Shown here one piece after another: positions 62,532-64,000 of a stretch of 64,000 bases of DNA. The position numbers and the translations under genes were made by a program. Under the pieces are notes generated by a model that made no database searches, was not told where the DNA came from, and saw only the letters and a program-made list of their open reading frames with translations. The stretch's first letter is position 1, and every line of letters begins with the position of its first letter. Source of the DNA: an uncultured Pelagibacteraceae bacterium (lineage in GTDB: Bacteria; Pseudomonadota; Alphaproteobacteria; Pelagibacterales; Pelagibacteraceae); NCBI GenBank assembly GCA_902594655.1, contig CACJMW010000004.1, positions 1 to 64,000 on the forward strand. The letters run 5' to 3'.

Positions 62532-63818
62532 ATGGCAATAGAATATTTAAAAAAATCACCAAAAACCTCATCCACAGATGATAACAAAACAAATTTAATT
62601 GTTCAGAATTTATTAAAAGAATTGGAAACTACAAAAGAAAAAGGCTGTATAGATCTAACAAAAAAATTTGATAAATACGATGGAGAAATAATTGTTTCTA
62701 AAGAGACAATAGAAAAAATTAATAAAAACATAGAACAAAAAACTAAGGATGATATTCAATTTTCTTACGACAGAGTAAGAAAATTTGCAGAAGCTCAACT
62801 TAAAAATTATGGACAAGATTTTGAAGTGGAATTATCTAAAGGTTTATTTGCAGGTCAAAAACTCATTCCTGTAAATACTGCTGGATGTTACATACCAGGA
62901 GGACGTTACGCACATATTGCATCAGCAGTAATGAGTGTAACAACAGCTAAGGTTGCAGGTGTAAAAAATATAATTGCTTGTAGTCCACCTAAAGAAGGTA
63001 TTGGCGCACATCCAACAATTGTTTATACAGCAAATTTATGTGGGGCAGACGTAATTTTAAACTTAGGTGGTGTTCCTGCAATCGCAGCAATGACAAATGG
63101 TTTATTTAAAAACCCACCTGCAGATATAATTGTAGGTCCTGGTAATCAATTTGTTGCTGAAGCAAAGAGAATTTTATTTGGTAAAGTTGGAATAGACTTG
63201 TTTGCGGGGCCTACAGAGATTGCAGTCATTGCTGACAAAAATGCTGATCCAGAAATAGTTGCGGTTGATTTAGTTGGACAAGCAGAACATGGATATAATT
63301 CACCTGCTTGGTTGTTTACAACTAGTAAAAATTTAGCTGAGAAGGTTATGAAAAGAGTTCCTGAATTAATTGCAAAACTACCAGAAATACCAAGAACTAG
63401 TGCGGAAGCAGCATGGAGAGATTATGGAGAAGTAATTCTTTGTGATACTGATGAAGAAATTGTTAAAGTTAGTGATGAATATGCACCAGAGCATTTAGAG
63501 GTTCAAACAGAAAATTTAAAATGGTTTCATGAAAAACTTACTAACTATGGATCTTTATTTGTTGGTGAAGAAACGACTGTTGCTTATGGTGACAAATGCT
63601 CAGGTACAAATCATATTCTACCAACTAAAGGAGCGGGAAAATACACAGGTGGATTGTTTGTTGGTAAATTTATAAAAACTTTAAGTTTCCAAAGAATGAC
63701 AAAAGAATCTACTAAAGAGGTTGGTGCTGCTGCTGCAAGGATTTCCCGATATGAGGGTATGGAGGCGCATGCAAGGACTGGTGATGTTAGATTAAGAAAA
63801 TATGGTTTTTCAAATTAA
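62532..63818 (+). CDS. hpsN: HisD-family dehydrogenase, probable sulfopropanediol 3-dehydrogenase (HpsN-like)
   Basis: A 428-residue histidinol-dehydrogenase fold protein: PVNTAGCYIPGGRYAHIASAVMSVTTAKVAGVKNIIACSPP, LNLGGVPAIAAMT, VGPGNQFVAEAKRILFGKVGIDLFAGPTEI, DLVGQAEHGYNSPAWLFT, YAPEHLEV and SGTNHILPTKGAGKYTGGLFVGKFIKTLSFQ. The GRYAHIASAVMSVTTAKVAG and ACSPP strings fit HpsN, which oxidises dihydroxypropanesulfonate to sulfolactate, better than biosynthetic HisD. The neighbours (phosphotransacetylase, Ldh-family enzyme, tauABC-like importer) also fit sulfonate use, and no his genes are near. Confidence 0.8.
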   Translation: MAIEYLKKSPKTSSTDDNKTNLIVQNLLKELETTKEKGCIDLTKKFDKYDGEIIVSKETIEKINKNIEQKTKDDIQFSYDRVRKFAEAQLKNYGQDFEVELSKGLFAGQKLIPVNTAGCYIPGGRYAHIASAVMSVTTAKVAGVKNIIACSPPKEGIGAHPTIVYTANLCGADVILNLGGVPAIAAMTNGLFKNPPADIIVGPGNQFVAEAKRILFGKVGIDLFAGPTEIAVIADKNADPEIVAVDLVGQAEHGYNSPAWLFTTSKNLAEKVMKRVPELIAKLPEIPRTSAEAAWRDYGEVILCDTDEEIVKVSDEYAPEHLEVQTENLKWFHEKLTNYGSLFVGEETTVAYGDKCSGTNHILPTKGAGKYTGGLFVGKFIKTLSFQRMTKESTKEVGAAAARISRYEGMEAHARTGDVRLRKYGFSN

Positions 63819-63829
63819 ATAGCTGTCCA

Positions 63830-64000
63830 TCATAAAATTTCCATTAAAACATAAAATGCAATCAGTGACATAATAAATATTATTATCCAATTTATTATTT
63901 TCCAAGACATTTTGTTATTTAGAAAATTAGAAAAATAATTTGAAGCATAACCTAGCAAGTAAAAAAAGATAAATGATGCTGTGGACGCACCAATTCCAAA
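63830..64000 (-). CDS. LysE/ArgO-type exporter, C-terminal part
   Basis: The open frame runs off the right edge; only the last 56 residues are visible. FGIGASTASFIFFYLLGYASNYFSNFL and a final helix (WKIINWIIIFIMSLIAFYVLMEIL) follow the ArgO/LysE C-terminus, in which an FGxGAxTASFxWF-type segment is conserved. It would export basic amino acids or analogues. It is convergent with the HpsN-like gene. Confidence 0.7.
   Translation of the reverse strand, partial: FGIGASTASFIFFYLLGYASNYFSNFLNNKMSWKIINWIIIFIMSLIAFYVLMEIL

Noticed and set aside
1-64000. CRISPR arrays, rRNA genes, prophage structural genes and insertion sequences
   Set aside because: I saw no regularly spaced repeats, rRNA sequence, phage structural proteins or transposases on either strand.

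Overview
The window is very AT-rich, with tightly packed genes, intergenic gaps mostly under 150 bases, many 1-4 base gene overlaps and lysine/asparagine-rich proteins. The gene set (TRAP and ABC uptake systems headed by solute-binding proteins, taurine-type transport, methylthioadenosine salvage, M24 and GMC enzymes) points to a streamlined marine alphaproteobacterium of the SAR11 / Pelagibacterales type. That assignment rests on composition and gene content only. No stretch above 300 bases lacks a gene.

Layout. 0.1-5.2 kb: an IclR regulator, a GT9 glycosyltransferase, a nitrilase-family amidase and a polar amino-acid ABC importer (binding protein plus two permeases, no ATPase gene nearby). 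5.2-10.3 kb: a polyamine / methylthioadenosine (MTA) block: SpeD-SpeE fusion (frameshifted), FucA-type aldolase, MtnA, an Fe(II)/2-oxoglutarate oxygenase and MtnP on one strand, with Apt divergent. Spermidine synthesis makes MTA, MtnP splits it, Apt recovers adenine, and MtnA plus the aldolase process the sugar. 10.3-22.9 kb: a surface-polysaccharide locus of extremely low GC with dTDP-sugar genes, glycosyltransferases, methyltransferases and a YfhO-like membrane protein; it contains three paralogous gene pairs. It is followed by tRNA-Met. 23.1-26.6 kb: DUF4956, CotH/beta-helix and VTC genes. 26.6-38.6 kb: housekeeping and transport genes (phosphatase, family-5 UDG, thioesterase, DUF3047, NCS1 transporter, TRAP system, GMC dehydrogenase, TerC-like protein, M23 peptidase).

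38.55-45.54 kb: a 7-kb island with a type I restriction-modification operon (hsdM-hsdS-hsdR plus an unknown gene). It is bounded by 23-bp direct repeats that match the anticodon-arm region of a tRNA-Thr(UGU) whose 3' half lies at the left end. Tandem 11-bp repeats sit inside both ends. No integrase is present.

45.5-64 kb: LysE exporter, a metal-ligand-poor M24 protein, a small zinc-ribbon gene with two Fur-box-like sites, a small beta-carbonic anhydrase, then a nitrogen/sulfonate region: FAD amine oxidoreductase, alanine dehydrogenase, omega-amino acid aminotransferase, divergent tauABC-like importer, Ldh-family dehydrogenase, phosphotransacetylase and an HpsN/HisD-family dehydrogenase. Together these suggest uptake and breakdown of taurine-like sulfonates or beta-amino acids and dihydroxypropanesulfonate. 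A partial LysE/ArgO exporter runs off the right edge.
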